The position numbers and the translations under genes are program-made. The notes beneath the pieces were generated by a model. That model made no database searches, was not told where the DNA came from, and saw nothing but the letters and a program-made list of their open reading frames with translations. From Coriobacteriales bacterium (GTDB taxonomy: Bacteria; Actinomycetota; Coriobacteriia; Coriobacteriales; UBA8131): a stretch of DNA of 5,447 bases. Of this stretch, positions 1 through 5,447 are shown piece by piece. The stretch covers positions 1-5,447 of the forward strand of contig JAISMZ010000270.1 in assembly GCA_031276475.1 (NCBI GenBank), in the 5' to 3' direction. Within the stretch, counting starts at the first letter, position 1; each line of letters opens with the position of its first letter.

Positions 1-773
1 GTTGGGCCTACGGTTACTACGCGATGGCCGTCTATGGTGTCATCGCTATCATCTTAGCCCTGATCTTCATCAAGAACAGGCCTGAGGATATCGGCGAGCT
101 GCCCGACGGTGAGGTGGCAGAAGGAGACGCTCAGTCCACAGCGAGCGCTCCCGCAAAACCGTCACGCGTGTATAAGAACAACGAGTCCGTTACGCTCAAG
201 CAAGCCCTGCGCAGACCCGCCTTCTATCTGATCGTGTTGGCCTTGAGTGCGGGCTTCTATGCGTTTTCCAATAATGCCGGCTGTGCGGTGGCCCATTTTA
301 CTACCCAGGGCTTCGATCCTGCGATGATCGCTGCTGGCGTGTCGGTGCTGGGTATCTGCATGATGGCCGGCGTGTTTCTCGTAGGCATTATCTCAGATTT
401 TGTTGAGCCCTTGCGACTGATAGGTTTCCTGGGAATCTTTGCGGCGCTCGCCTTGTTCATCGCGGCCTTCTTTAACCAGGACTGGACCATCTTCGTCTAC
501 TACGCCCTGGTCGGTCTGACCTTTGGCGGCATTTCCAATCTTGTGCCAACTGCAATAGCAAATTTCTGGGGCCGCGATCACTTTCCCAAGATACTGGGCA
601 CTGCGATGATGATCGGCGGCTTTGTCACTTCCTGGGCCGGAACCATCGGCGGCGCAATCTTTGAGGCTACCGGCGCCTACACCAACGCTTTTATCCTCGG
701 AGCAGTGATTATCATCATCTGCGCGCTCTGCGGCATATTCATCAAGATACCCAAGGCTGAAAAGACCCAATAG
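1..773 (+). CDS. MFS transporter, C-terminal half (partial, oxalate/formate antiporter-like)
   Basis: This is an inner-membrane transporter of the major facilitator superfamily whose 5' part lies outside the window. The frame is open from base 3 (Trp-Ala-Tyr-Gly-Tyr-Tyr-Ala), so the ATG at 24 is internal and about 256 residues are visible. The visible part starts in what should be TM6, followed by the sequence KNRPEDIGELPDG. That kind of central cytoplasmic loop is typical of the OFA-like MFS group. A charged linker follows, then six hydrophobic segments at roughly nt 222-285, 318-390, 408-470, 486-555, 591-660 and 690-755, matching TM7-TM12. The protein ends in a short Lys-rich cytoplasmic tail. 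This group carries mostly organic anions, often by exchange or proton symport. The adjacent acyl-CoA genes suggest a carboxylic acid substrate, but that is inference from context. The class call is firm; the substrate is unknown. Confidence 0.85.
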   Translation, partial: WAYGYYAMAVYGVIAIILALIFIKNRPEDIGELPDGEVAEGDAQSTASAPAKPSRVYKNNESVTLKQALRRPAFYLIVLALSAGFYAFSNNAGCAVAHFTTQGFDPAMIAAGVSVLGICMMAGVFLVGIISDFVEPLRLIGFLGIFAALALFIAAFFNQDWTIFVYYALVGLTFGGISNLVPTAIANFWGRDHFPKILGTAMMIGGFVTSWAGTIGGAIFEATGAYTNAFILGAVIIIICALCGIFIKIPKAEKTQ

Positions 774-787
774 CGTCCTTTGGAGCA

Positions 788-820
788 GCTCTGCCTGCGA
801 AGTATCTCCACAGGCAGAGC
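788..820. repeat. Perfect 10-bp inverted repeat, candidate intercistronic hairpin or operator
   Basis: The arms GCTCTGCCTG (788-797) and CAGGCAGAGC (811-820) are exact reverse complements separated by 13 bases. The structure begins 15 bases after the transporter stop codon and ends 60 bases before the dehydrogenase start. As RNA it would form a stable GC-rich stem at the 3' end of the transporter message. No T-run follows on either strand, so it is not a canonical Rho-independent terminator. It could block exonuclease decay, give partial termination, or be a two-half-site operator, as the arm centres are about 23 bp apart. The symmetry is seen directly; the function is inferred. Confidence 0.6.
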
Positions 821-868
821 AAGCGACAGGAATACAACCCGGCAAAGAAAAAAACGCCACTGCAAAGT

Positions 869-874
869 TAGGAG
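869..874 (+). promoter_or_regulatory. Shine-Dalgarno sequence fixing the GTG start of the acyl-CoA dehydrogenase
   Basis: TAGGAG lies six bases before the GTG at 881. It supports this non-ATG start, because the first in-frame ATG is codon 46, which would remove the first helices conserved in the family. Confidence 0.75.
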
Positions 875-880
875 TATAGG

Positions 881-2026
881 GTGGACTTTAAGAAGACCGA
901 AGAACAGGAACTGCTGCTCGAGAGCCTGCGAACAGCCTATCAGCGAGCCAATCTGGAAGAATACTTCAAGGCGTGTGACCGCGACCATGTGTTTCCCGAA
1001 AAAGCGGTCGCCGCAATGGTTGATGCTGGCATTCCCTCACTTGGCATCCCCGAGGAGTACGGCGGGACGGAGGTTGACCTGCTGACCCAGGTGATGGTCG
1101 CCGAGGAGGCCTACGCCCTTGGCTGGCCGTCACTTTGCTGGGTCAACTACTCCACAGAAGTGGATGACATCCTCACTTTCGGCAATAAGCAACAGCAGGA
1201 GTCGGTGCTCAACTATGCTCTCAGGGGCATCAAGCCCTTCACATTAGGTTTTACCGAGCCGCAGGCCGGCTCCGACAGTGCCGCCATGGCAACGACGGCT
1301 ACCAAACGTGACGGCAAGGTCTATATCAACGGCAACAAGACCTTCAACACCAGTGCGGACAGGGCTCCCTACCTGCTTTGCGTTGCCCGCAGCGGTATCA
1401 ATGAGAATCCCTATAAAGACTTTAGCATGTATCTCTTTCCGATGGACAGGCCGGGCATTAGCATCGAGAAATTAGATAAAATCGGCAACAATATGTGTGG
1501 CACCTTTGAAGTCTATCTGAAGGATGTTGAATGCGACCCGTCCGATCTTGTTGGTGAGGAGGGCAAGGGCTTTTATCAACTGATGAAAAACTTTGAGATC
1601 GAACGCACGACCATCTGCTCGGCCAACGTTGGCATGGCGCGCTGTGCCTACGACGAAGCGGTGAGATATGCGGGGCAACGCGAGCAGTTTGGTAAGCCGA
1701 TTGGCAGCTTCCAGCTGATCCAGGAAAAAATCGTTGATATGCGAATCAAGATAGAGAACATGCAGAACATGCTCTACCGTACCGCCTGGAAAAGGGACAA
1801 CGGCCAGTCCATCTCCATAGACTCTTCCCTGCTCAAGCGCTACACCGGCCAGGCGGCGTTTTCGGTTATTGACGATGCCCTGCAGATTATGGGCGGCATC
1901 GGCTACGTCAACGACTGCCGCATCTCGCGTCTCTGGCGCGACCAGCGCGTCTATCGGATCATGGCCGGAACCGAGGAGATCATGGTGCATACCGCCGGCC
2001 GGGCCCTACTTAAGGAAGCCCTGTAG
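881..2026 (+). CDS. CaiA-like acyl-CoA dehydrogenase / enoyl-CoA reductase
   Basis: This is a cytoplasmic FAD flavoenzyme of 381 residues, the usual family length. It oxidises an acyl-CoA, or reduces a 2,3-unsaturated acyl-CoA, exchanging electrons with an ETF. The N-terminal helical domain contains ACDRDHVFPEK (31-41) and IPEEYGG (56-62). The central beta domain has the FAD/substrate signature FTEPQAGSD (124-132). The C-terminal domain has QREQFGKPI (266-274) and MGGIGYVND (337-345). From memory, the N-terminal motif, the stretch around SFQLIQEKI (276-284) and the C-terminus most resemble E. coli CaiA, crotonobetainyl-CoA reductase. The usual catalytic Glu of the YEGT motif is Ala362 (MAGT). 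Glu241 in FEIER (238-242) sits where isovaleryl- and long-chain acyl-CoA dehydrogenases carry their base. The FixA/FixB genes directly downstream make the ETF partnership likely. The family is certain. The substrate and physiological direction are not, and crotonobetaine itself is unproven because no CaiT, CaiB or CaiD is visible. Confidence 0.93.
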   Translation: MDFKKTEEQELLLESLRTAYQRANLEEYFKACDRDHVFPEKAVAAMVDAGIPSLGIPEEYGGTEVDLLTQVMVAEEAYALGWPSLCWVNYSTEVDDILTFGNKQQQESVLNYALRGIKPFTLGFTEPQAGSDSAAMATTATKRDGKVYINGNKTFNTSADRAPYLLCVARSGINENPYKDFSMYLFPMDRPGISIEKLDKIGNNMCGTFEVYLKDVECDPSDLVGEEGKGFYQLMKNFEIERTTICSANVGMARCAYDEAVRYAGQREQFGKPIGSFQLIQEKIVDMRIKIENMQNMLYRTAWKRDNGQSISIDSSLLKRYTGQAAFSVIDDALQIMGGIGYVNDCRISRLWRDQRVYRIMAGTEEIMVHTAGRALLKEAL

Positions 2027-2072
2027 CGCTCCGCAATCCGAGATTGTTCAACTACGACAAAGAGGAAACCAG

Positions 2073-2834
2073 ATGAAAATTGTCGCCTGTTACAAAATCG
2101 TCCCTGATGCTCAAGATATTGCTGTGCGCTTTGATGGCAGTCTCGATCTGGAGAGAAGCGAGTGGATCATTGGCGAATACGACCTGGTTGCCATCGAGGC
2201 GGCCACCCGTCTCGCCGAGGTCAGCGCCGGGAGCGCCGTGCTGCTCAGTGCCGGAGGCAAGGAGCTGACCGACAGCAAGCTGATAAAAAGCGCCCTCTCG
2301 CGCGGGGCCCAAGAGCTCTATTGCGTTGTTGATCAGGCCGTCGCCAATGCGGACGCATTTCAGATAGCCTCCGTGCTGGCGCAGGCCTTAAAAAAGCTCG
2401 AATACGACCTGGTTATCTGCGGAGAAGGATCATCTGACCTCTACGCTCAGCAGGTGGGCCCCCTGTTGGGCAGCCTCGCGGGAGTAACGACGATCAACGC
2501 GGTGAGCAAAATCGATATTCAAGGCAACGCTGTCATCGTTGAGCGAACCCTCGAGCGCGAGGTAGAGGTCTTGCAACTGGCGCTGCCGGCGGTCATCTCG
2601 GTAACGACGGATATCAACCTCCCCCGCATTCCACAGCTCAAAGACATCCTGGCAGCAGGCAAGAAGCCGGTGACCATCTGGTCTGTCTCCGACGTCGGTG
2701 CCCTCCCGCCCAGCAATGTCCAGACGGTCTCCACACGGGCGCCATCGAGCATCGAGCGCCAACAGGTCATCTACGAAGACGCCTCCGAAGAGAACATCAA
2801 AAAACTTGCCCTAGACATAAAAGCAGCCCGATAA
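2073..2834 (+). CDS. fixA: Electron-transfer flavoprotein beta subunit, FixA type
   Basis: This 253-residue protein is the small subunit of a heterodimeric ETF that passes electrons to or from the upstream acyl-CoA dehydrogenase. The start ATG is preceded by AAGAGG (2060-2065) with seven bases of spacing. The frame is open further upstream, but that stretch overlaps the dehydrogenase and does not resemble ETF. The protein begins MKIVACYKIVPDAQDIAV, close to the E. coli FixA start. It has the nucleotide-site loop GEGSSDLYAQQVGP (117-130), nearly the same as I recall for E. coli FixA. The ETF-beta signature region is at about 156-177 (VERTLEREVEVLQL, then LPAVISV), followed by TDINLPRIPQLKDIL (179-193). 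The length agrees with about 256 residues in E. coli. It lies 46 bp after the dehydrogenase stop and 16 bp before fixB, so cotranslation is likely. FixA proteins in FixABCX systems can take part in electron bifurcation. Whether this one does cannot be read from the sequence alone. Confidence 0.93.
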   Translation: MKIVACYKIVPDAQDIAVRFDGSLDLERSEWIIGEYDLVAIEAATRLAEVSAGSAVLLSAGGKELTDSKLIKSALSRGAQELYCVVDQAVANADAFQIASVLAQALKKLEYDLVICGEGSSDLYAQQVGPLLGSLAGVTTINAVSKIDIQGNAVIVERTLEREVEVLQLALPAVISVTTDINLPRIPQLKDILAAGKKPVTIWSVSDVGALPPSNVQTVSTRAPSSIERQQVIYEDASEENIKKLALDIKAAR

Positions 2835-2850
2835 AGAGGGTGTGAGGATT
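2835..2850 (+). promoter_or_regulatory. fixA-fixB junction and start choice for fixB
   Basis: The 16-bp junction carries AGAGGG (2835-2840) and GAGG (2844-2847). An in-frame GTG at 2842 would add three residues, but it lies only one base from AGAGGG. The ATG at 2851 is ten bases from AGAGGG and gives MNNCKNIWVMS, which aligns with the start I recall for E. coli FixB (MNTFSQVWVFS). I therefore prefer 2851. Confidence 0.6.
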
Positions 2851-3807
2851 ATGAATAACTGCAAAAACATCTGGGTGATGAGCGAAGCGGCAAAAGATTA
2901 CCCCGCCCTGTGCACACTTGCCCGCACGCTTTGCACCACAGAAGACGCAAAGGTAAACGCCCTTTGGATTGGTAGCACCAACGATCAAGCGGCACTTGAG
3001 ACCGCCGGTGCCGACAGACTCGCAGATATCGAGCGAAGCGAAGAGGAACTCTTTGAGAATTACAGCGGCTGTGCGATTGGCACGATCTGCGGCGACAGCC
3101 CCGATGCCGTCTTGCTTGCCACCAGCAAACGCATGCGACTTCTGGCCGCACAGCTGGCTGCGGCACTTGAAACGCGGGTGATAAACGATGCCACAGCGCT
3201 TGTTCAGGAGGAGCAGGGCTTACTGGCCGAGCACATGGTCTACGGCGGCAGCGCGCTGCGCCGGGAACGTGTGAGTCGCGCCCCCGCAGTGGTGCTGGTA
3301 AGCGACAGCCTGCTCCTTGCGCTCGCTACAGACGATAGAGCCACCGCCACAACAACGGTCAGCGAACGGATCGTGTCCCCAGAAGGATCGAGTGGCATCA
3401 CGCTGCAAAGCAGGAAAGCTCGCACGGTCGAGGCGGTCAATCTCGCCAGCGTCCCCTGCGTCATAAGCGTCGGCAGGGGTTTTGAGAAGCAGGAGGATCT
3501 CCAGCTGGCTCAGCAGCTGGCCGACTGCCTGCAGGCAGAAATCGGTTGTACGCGCCCCATCGCCGAGGGCATGGGCTGGATGTCACACGAGCGCTATATC
3601 GGCGTATCCGGCGCAATGCTCAAACCAGAGCTGTTCATAGCCGTGGGACTTTCTGGACAGATCCAACATATGGTCGGGGCCAATCGGGCCAGAACAATAA
3701 TTGCTCTTAACAATGATAAAAATGCTCCGATCTTCAGACAGGCCGATTATGGAATCGTAGGCGATCTCTATGCGGTGCTGCCCCGGTTAAGTGAGGCGCT
3801 CAGATAG
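2851..3807 (+). CDS. fixB: Electron-transfer flavoprotein alpha subunit, FixB type
   Basis: This is the FAD-carrying large subunit of the ETF, 318 residues against about 313 in E. coli FixB. The N-terminal domain pairs with FixA and contains HMVYGG (128-133). The C-terminal FAD domain starts near residue 200 with VISVGRG (204-210) and continues with GCTRPIAEGMGWM (232-244). The ETF-alpha signature block, 258-287, contains LSGQIQHMVGA (267-277) followed by IIALN. It ends with NDKNAPIFRQADYGIVGD (288-305), the conserved FAD-binding end. These motifs match FixB/YdiR-type proteins more than mitochondrial-type EtfA, as I recall them. There is no extra N-terminal ferredoxin domain like the one in CarE of the Acetobacterium caffeyl-CoA reductase, and no CxxC cluster motif. 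It immediately follows fixA, so the two subunits are made together. No fixC or fixX follows within the window. The family call is firm. Confidence 0.94.
   Translation: MNNCKNIWVMSEAAKDYPALCTLARTLCTTEDAKVNALWIGSTNDQAALETAGADRLADIERSEEELFENYSGCAIGTICGDSPDAVLLATSKRMRLLAAQLAAALETRVINDATALVQEEQGLLAEHMVYGGSALRRERVSRAPAVVLVSDSLLLALATDDRATATTTVSERIVSPEGSSGITLQSRKARTVEAVNLASVPCVISVGRGFEKQEDLQLAQQLADCLQAEIGCTRPIAEGMGWMSHERYIGVSGAMLKPELFIAVGLSGQIQHMVGANRARTIIALNNDKNAPIFRQADYGIVGDLYAVLPRLSEALR
3525..3538. repeat. 14-bp perfect palindrome inside fixB
   Basis: CTGCCTGCAGGCAG reads the same on both strands and lies within the fixB coding sequence (about residues 225-230). Its half CTGCCTG also occurs in the arms of the inverted repeat at 788-820. 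It is probably a chance result of Leu/Gln/Ala codons. Confidence 0.4.
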
Positions 3808-3878
3808 GCGCGAGCAGAAGCGACCCCAAATAATGTGACGCAAAGGCAACGGCGATTTAACGAAACAGGACGGTAAAA

Positions 3879-3902
3879 CAACAGCGATTCAAAGCGCTGG
3901 TT
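3879..3902 (+). promoter_or_regulatory. Small inverted repeat in the leader of the thioesterase gene
   Basis: CAGCG (3882-3886) and CGCTG (3895-3899) form a 5-bp stem with an 8-base loop. It can be extended by two A-T pairs if one G is bulged. It lies in the 140-bp gap after fixB, about 35 bases before the Shine-Dalgarno sequence. The stem is weak and has no T-run, so it is at best a minor structure. I found no convincing -35/-10 or sigma-54 promoter in this gap (3808-3947). Confidence 0.25.
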
Positions 3903-3935
3903 ACAAGTTATGACCAAAATGCAATGCGACGACCT

Positions 3936-3942
3936 TAGGAGG
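3936..3942 (+). promoter_or_regulatory. Strong Shine-Dalgarno sequence of the thioesterase gene
   Basis: TAGGAGG lies five bases before the ATG at 3948. It is the best ribosome binding site in the window and fixes this start. Confidence 0.8.
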
Positions 3943-3947
3943 AAGCT

Positions 3948-4409
3948 ATGAACAGAGAGTTCTTTGATGGATTGGCTAAAAGCGTAAGCAGCGGGCCAAC
4001 GCCCTATGTCAACGACGCTGGACTGATTGCCGAAGTTGTGGAGGAGCGCCATGTCCGGCTGAAACTGCCGCTTACCGAGAAGCATCGCAACCACGTGGGA
4101 ATCGCCTACGCAGGAAGCGAGTTCGTGTTGGCCGAGATCGCCGGTGGCACGCTTTTCATGGCCACGTACGGAACGGACAGCTTTGTTCCCGTACTCAAAA
4201 GCGTCGAATCAAAATACCTCAAGCCGGGTACCAGGGACCTCATAGTGGACATCGCTCTTTCTCAGGAAGAAGCTGAGGAAAAAATCAGACCCGTTAAAGA
4301 GCGTGGTCGCGGCGATTACTTCTTGGAAGTTCCGGTGTATGACAGCGACGGCGAGCAGGTCGCCTCGATGAATTTTAACTACTACGCACTCCCCCAGCAA
4401 AGGCACTAA
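3948..4409 (+). CDS. Hot-dog-fold acyl-CoA thioesterase (PaaI / DUF4442-YiiD_C-like)
   Basis: This 153-residue protein has the size and layout of a single hot-dog domain, which usually acts as a dimer or tetramer hydrolysing acyl-CoA thioesters in the cytoplasm. The core motif is NHVGIAYAGSEFVLAEIAGG (48-67), equivalent to the PaaI-type Asn-x-x-Gly loop followed by the central helix. Glu63, or less likely Glu58, is the candidate catalytic acid. A strand pair follows, with SKYLKPGTRDLIVDIAL (88-104), then an acidic linker and a final strand ending in MNFNYYAL (141-148). The conserved pattern fits the DUF4442/YiiD C-terminal group better than classical PaaI. It comes 140 bp after fixB with its own strong ribosome binding site. 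It may release the product of the dehydrogenase as a free acid or recycle trapped CoA; that role is inference. The fold assignment is fairly sure, the substrate unknown. Confidence 0.78.
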   Translation: MNREFFDGLAKSVSSGPTPYVNDAGLIAEVVEERHVRLKLPLTEKHRNHVGIAYAGSEFVLAEIAGGTLFMATYGTDSFVPVLKSVESKYLKPGTRDLIVDIALSQEEAEEKIRPVKERGRGDYFLEVPVYDSDGEQVASMNFNYYALPQQRH

Positions 4410-4589
4410 CGGGCCTCTGGCCGCTGACCGGCGTCGTGAGCAGACAGGGCGAAAAACCGCTAATTTACGGAGGTTTCTGTCCGGCGGAGGCTTTGGGAAC
4501 ACGGCAACTGTTGGTGGGTGACAACCTTTAACGGATGAGTGCCCAGCACGCGACGGCCAAACAAAAAGAACGGGAAAGGTCTGATCAGG
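4410..4589. other. 180-bp intergenic region before the FAD oxidoreductase gene
   Basis: This gap has no convincing gene. It opens with the short inverted repeat GGCC-TCT-GGCC (4412-4422), directly after the thioesterase stop. CGGAGG occurs twice 17 bases apart (4468-4473 and 4485-4490), each followed by T-rich sequence, but neither precedes a well-spaced start codon. Weak complementary segments AAACC (about 4454-4458) and GGTTT (4472-4476) could pair. I see no clear promoter or T-tailed terminator. The length leaves room for an own promoter or a structured leader. Confidence 0.35.
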
Positions 4590-5447
4590 ATGAAAGATAA
4601 ATATGATGCCCTCGTACTTGGCTCCGGTATCGGTGGTCTTGCCGCGGCACTGATGCTCAGTCATGACGGGAAAAGAGTCGCGCTTTTTGAGAAGCACAAA
4701 CGGCCAGGTGGCAGACTCGGGTCGTTTTTTAAGGAAGGCTTTACCGTCGATTTTGGTGTTCATCTGGTTTCGCGCGGAGAAAAGAGTCCGGTGATCCAGA
4801 TTCTCAATCGCTGCGGTGTGAGTGCCGACATCAGCTTTACCAAGGTTCGGCCGGTGCAGAGTACGGGTGGCGAACAGTTCAAGTTTCCCCATGACCTCAA
4901 GGGCAAAGTCAGCGACCAGGATTTTCAGGCAGTGATCAGATTCGTCAGTCAGATTAAAGATATGAGTGACGAAGAGACTGCGGCACTCGACGACCTGACG
5001 CTTGAGGAGTACCTCAACCGCTATACGACCAACCCCTTTGCTCATGCCTGCATCAGCATGGTCGGCTTCATCTACTGCTGCATCCCCGAGTTCAAACTCA
5101 GCGCCGGCGAGTTCGCCCGCTGTCTGAAGTGGGAGGCCGAGGCGCGGGCCTCTGGATATCCTTCGGGCGGCTGCGTGGCGATAACCAATGCCTACATAAA
5201 CGGCCTGAAGAAAAACGGTGTCGATCTGTTTTTAGACACCCCTGTCGAGAAAATCCTCGTTGAGGACGGCCGAGCAATGGGAGTGCTCGCCCAGGGTACT
5301 GAATACCGGGCAGACAGCGTCATCTCGAATGCCGGAATTAAACAGACCGTCCTTGAGCTGGTAGGAGAGGATCACTTCAGCCCCGAGTATGTCAGCTCCG
5401 TAAAAGACCTCGAGTATTCCTGCGTGTCGATCATCGCTCGCTTTGCC
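4590..5447 (+). CDS. CrtI/phytoene-desaturase-like FAD-dependent oxidoreductase (partial, 3' end outside window)
   Basis: This is the first 286 residues of a flavoprotein in the NAD(P)/FAD-dependent, phytoene desaturase / retinol saturase-like superfamily, whose members usually have about 450-520 residues. It has the dinucleotide-binding loop GSGIGGL (11-17), the ribose-binding acid Glu34 in LFEKHKRPGGR (32-42), and the family motif VDFGVH (53-58). Then come YPSGG (190-194) with a helix and a segment typical of the family ending in VEDGRAMGV, and ADSVISNAG (241-249) before the second half of the FAD domain. AAAGG (4575-4579) lies ten bases before the ATG. No transmembrane segment or signal peptide is evident. 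These enzymes add or remove hydrogens at C=C bonds of hydrophobic substrates. Many bacterial members outside carotenoid clusters have no known reaction. It is not FixC, whose N-terminal motifs differ. It may share substrate or electrons with the upstream acyl-CoA genes, but that is inference. Confidence 0.85.
   Translation, partial: MKDKYDALVLGSGIGGLAAALMLSHDGKRVALFEKHKRPGGRLGSFFKEGFTVDFGVHLVSRGEKSPVIQILNRCGVSADISFTKVRPVQSTGGEQFKFPHDLKGKVSDQDFQAVIRFVSQIKDMSDEETAALDDLTLEEYLNRYTTNPFAHACISMVGFIYCCIPEFKLSAGEFARCLKWEAEARASGYPSGGCVAITNAYINGLKKNGVDLFLDTPVEKILVEDGRAMGVLAQGTEYRADSVISNAGIKQTVLELVGEDHFSPEYVSSVKDLEYSCVSIIARFA

Noticed and set aside
788..820. Rho-independent terminator for the transporter gene
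   Set aside because: The stem is good but no T-run follows on either strand, so I list it only as an inverted repeat.
393..860. 155-codon minus-strand open frame over the transporter end and the following gap
   Set aside because: It is antisense to transmembrane-coding sequence and low in recognisable protein features. It crosses the inverted repeat, and no ribosome binding site was noted.
1472..1990. 172-codon minus-strand open frame inside the dehydrogenase gene
   Set aside because: It lies wholly antisense to a strongly conserved coding region and has no recognisable motif.
1869..2072. Upstream extension of fixA by 68 codons
   Set aside because: The extension overlaps the dehydrogenase 3' end in another frame, does not resemble ETF, and the ATG at 2073 has a good ribosome binding site and a family-matching N-terminus.
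4468..4500. Minus-strand CAAAGCCTCCG resembling part of a c-di-GMP (GEMM) riboswitch
   Set aside because: The other conserved elements and stems of that class are absent, and on the minus strand it would lie upstream of no gene.
4535..4600. Possible 21-codon leader peptide starting ATG at 4535 and overlapping the flavoprotein start
   Set aside because: There is no Shine-Dalgarno sequence upstream, and its composition (many charged residues, no run of one amino acid) does not suggest an attenuator peptide.
4209..5045. 278-codon open frame on the minus strand across the thioesterase 3' end, the gap and the flavoprotein 5' end
   Set aside because: It is antisense to two genes with clear family motifs, its translation shows no recognisable domain, and it is rich in Arg, Pro and His as expected of an antisense shadow.
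4590..5447. Assignment of the flavoprotein as FixC
   Set aside because: Its VDFGVH, YPSGG and ADSVISNAG motifs belong to the CrtI/phytoene desaturase-like group, and it lacks the N-terminal sequence pattern of FixC/ETF-quinone oxidoreductases.

Overview
The window (5,447 bp, GC in the mid-50s % by eye) is bacterial. Six protein-coding genes lie head to tail on the + strand, and the first and last are cut by the window edges. I see no rRNA, tRNA, CRISPR array, transposase or phage gene. The gene content suggests an anaerobic or facultatively anaerobic bacterium that reduces or oxidises acyl-CoA compounds. Desulfobacterota, Negativicutes/Clostridia and Coriobacteriia are all plausible, and the sequence alone does not let me choose.

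Layout. Positions 1-773 hold the C-terminal half of an MFS transporter (oxalate/formate-antiporter-like). A 107-bp gap follows with a perfect 10-bp inverted repeat (788-820). Positions 881-2026 encode a CaiA-like acyl-CoA dehydrogenase with a GTG start. Positions 2073-2834 and 2851-3807 encode the FixA- and FixB-type subunits of an electron-transfer flavoprotein. After a 140-bp gap, 3948-4409 encode a small hot-dog-fold thioesterase. After a 180-bp gap, 4590-5447 encode the N-terminal part of a CrtI/phytoene-desaturase-like FAD oxidoreductase.

How the genes may work together. The core is acd-fixA-fixB, with gaps of 46 and 16 bp. It looks like the Escherichia coli CaiA plus FixAB pairing (crotonobetainyl-CoA reductase and its electron donor) collected into one transcription unit. 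The transporter would move a carboxylic acid, the dehydrogenase/ETF would reduce or oxidise the Calpha-Cbeta bond of its CoA thioester, and the thioesterase would release CoA. The CrtI-like flavoprotein may act on the same carbon skeleton or be an electron partner. The substrate is not determined. No CoA transferase, CoA ligase, enoyl-CoA hydratase, fixC or fixX is visible here. The best follow-up is what lies just outside both edges.
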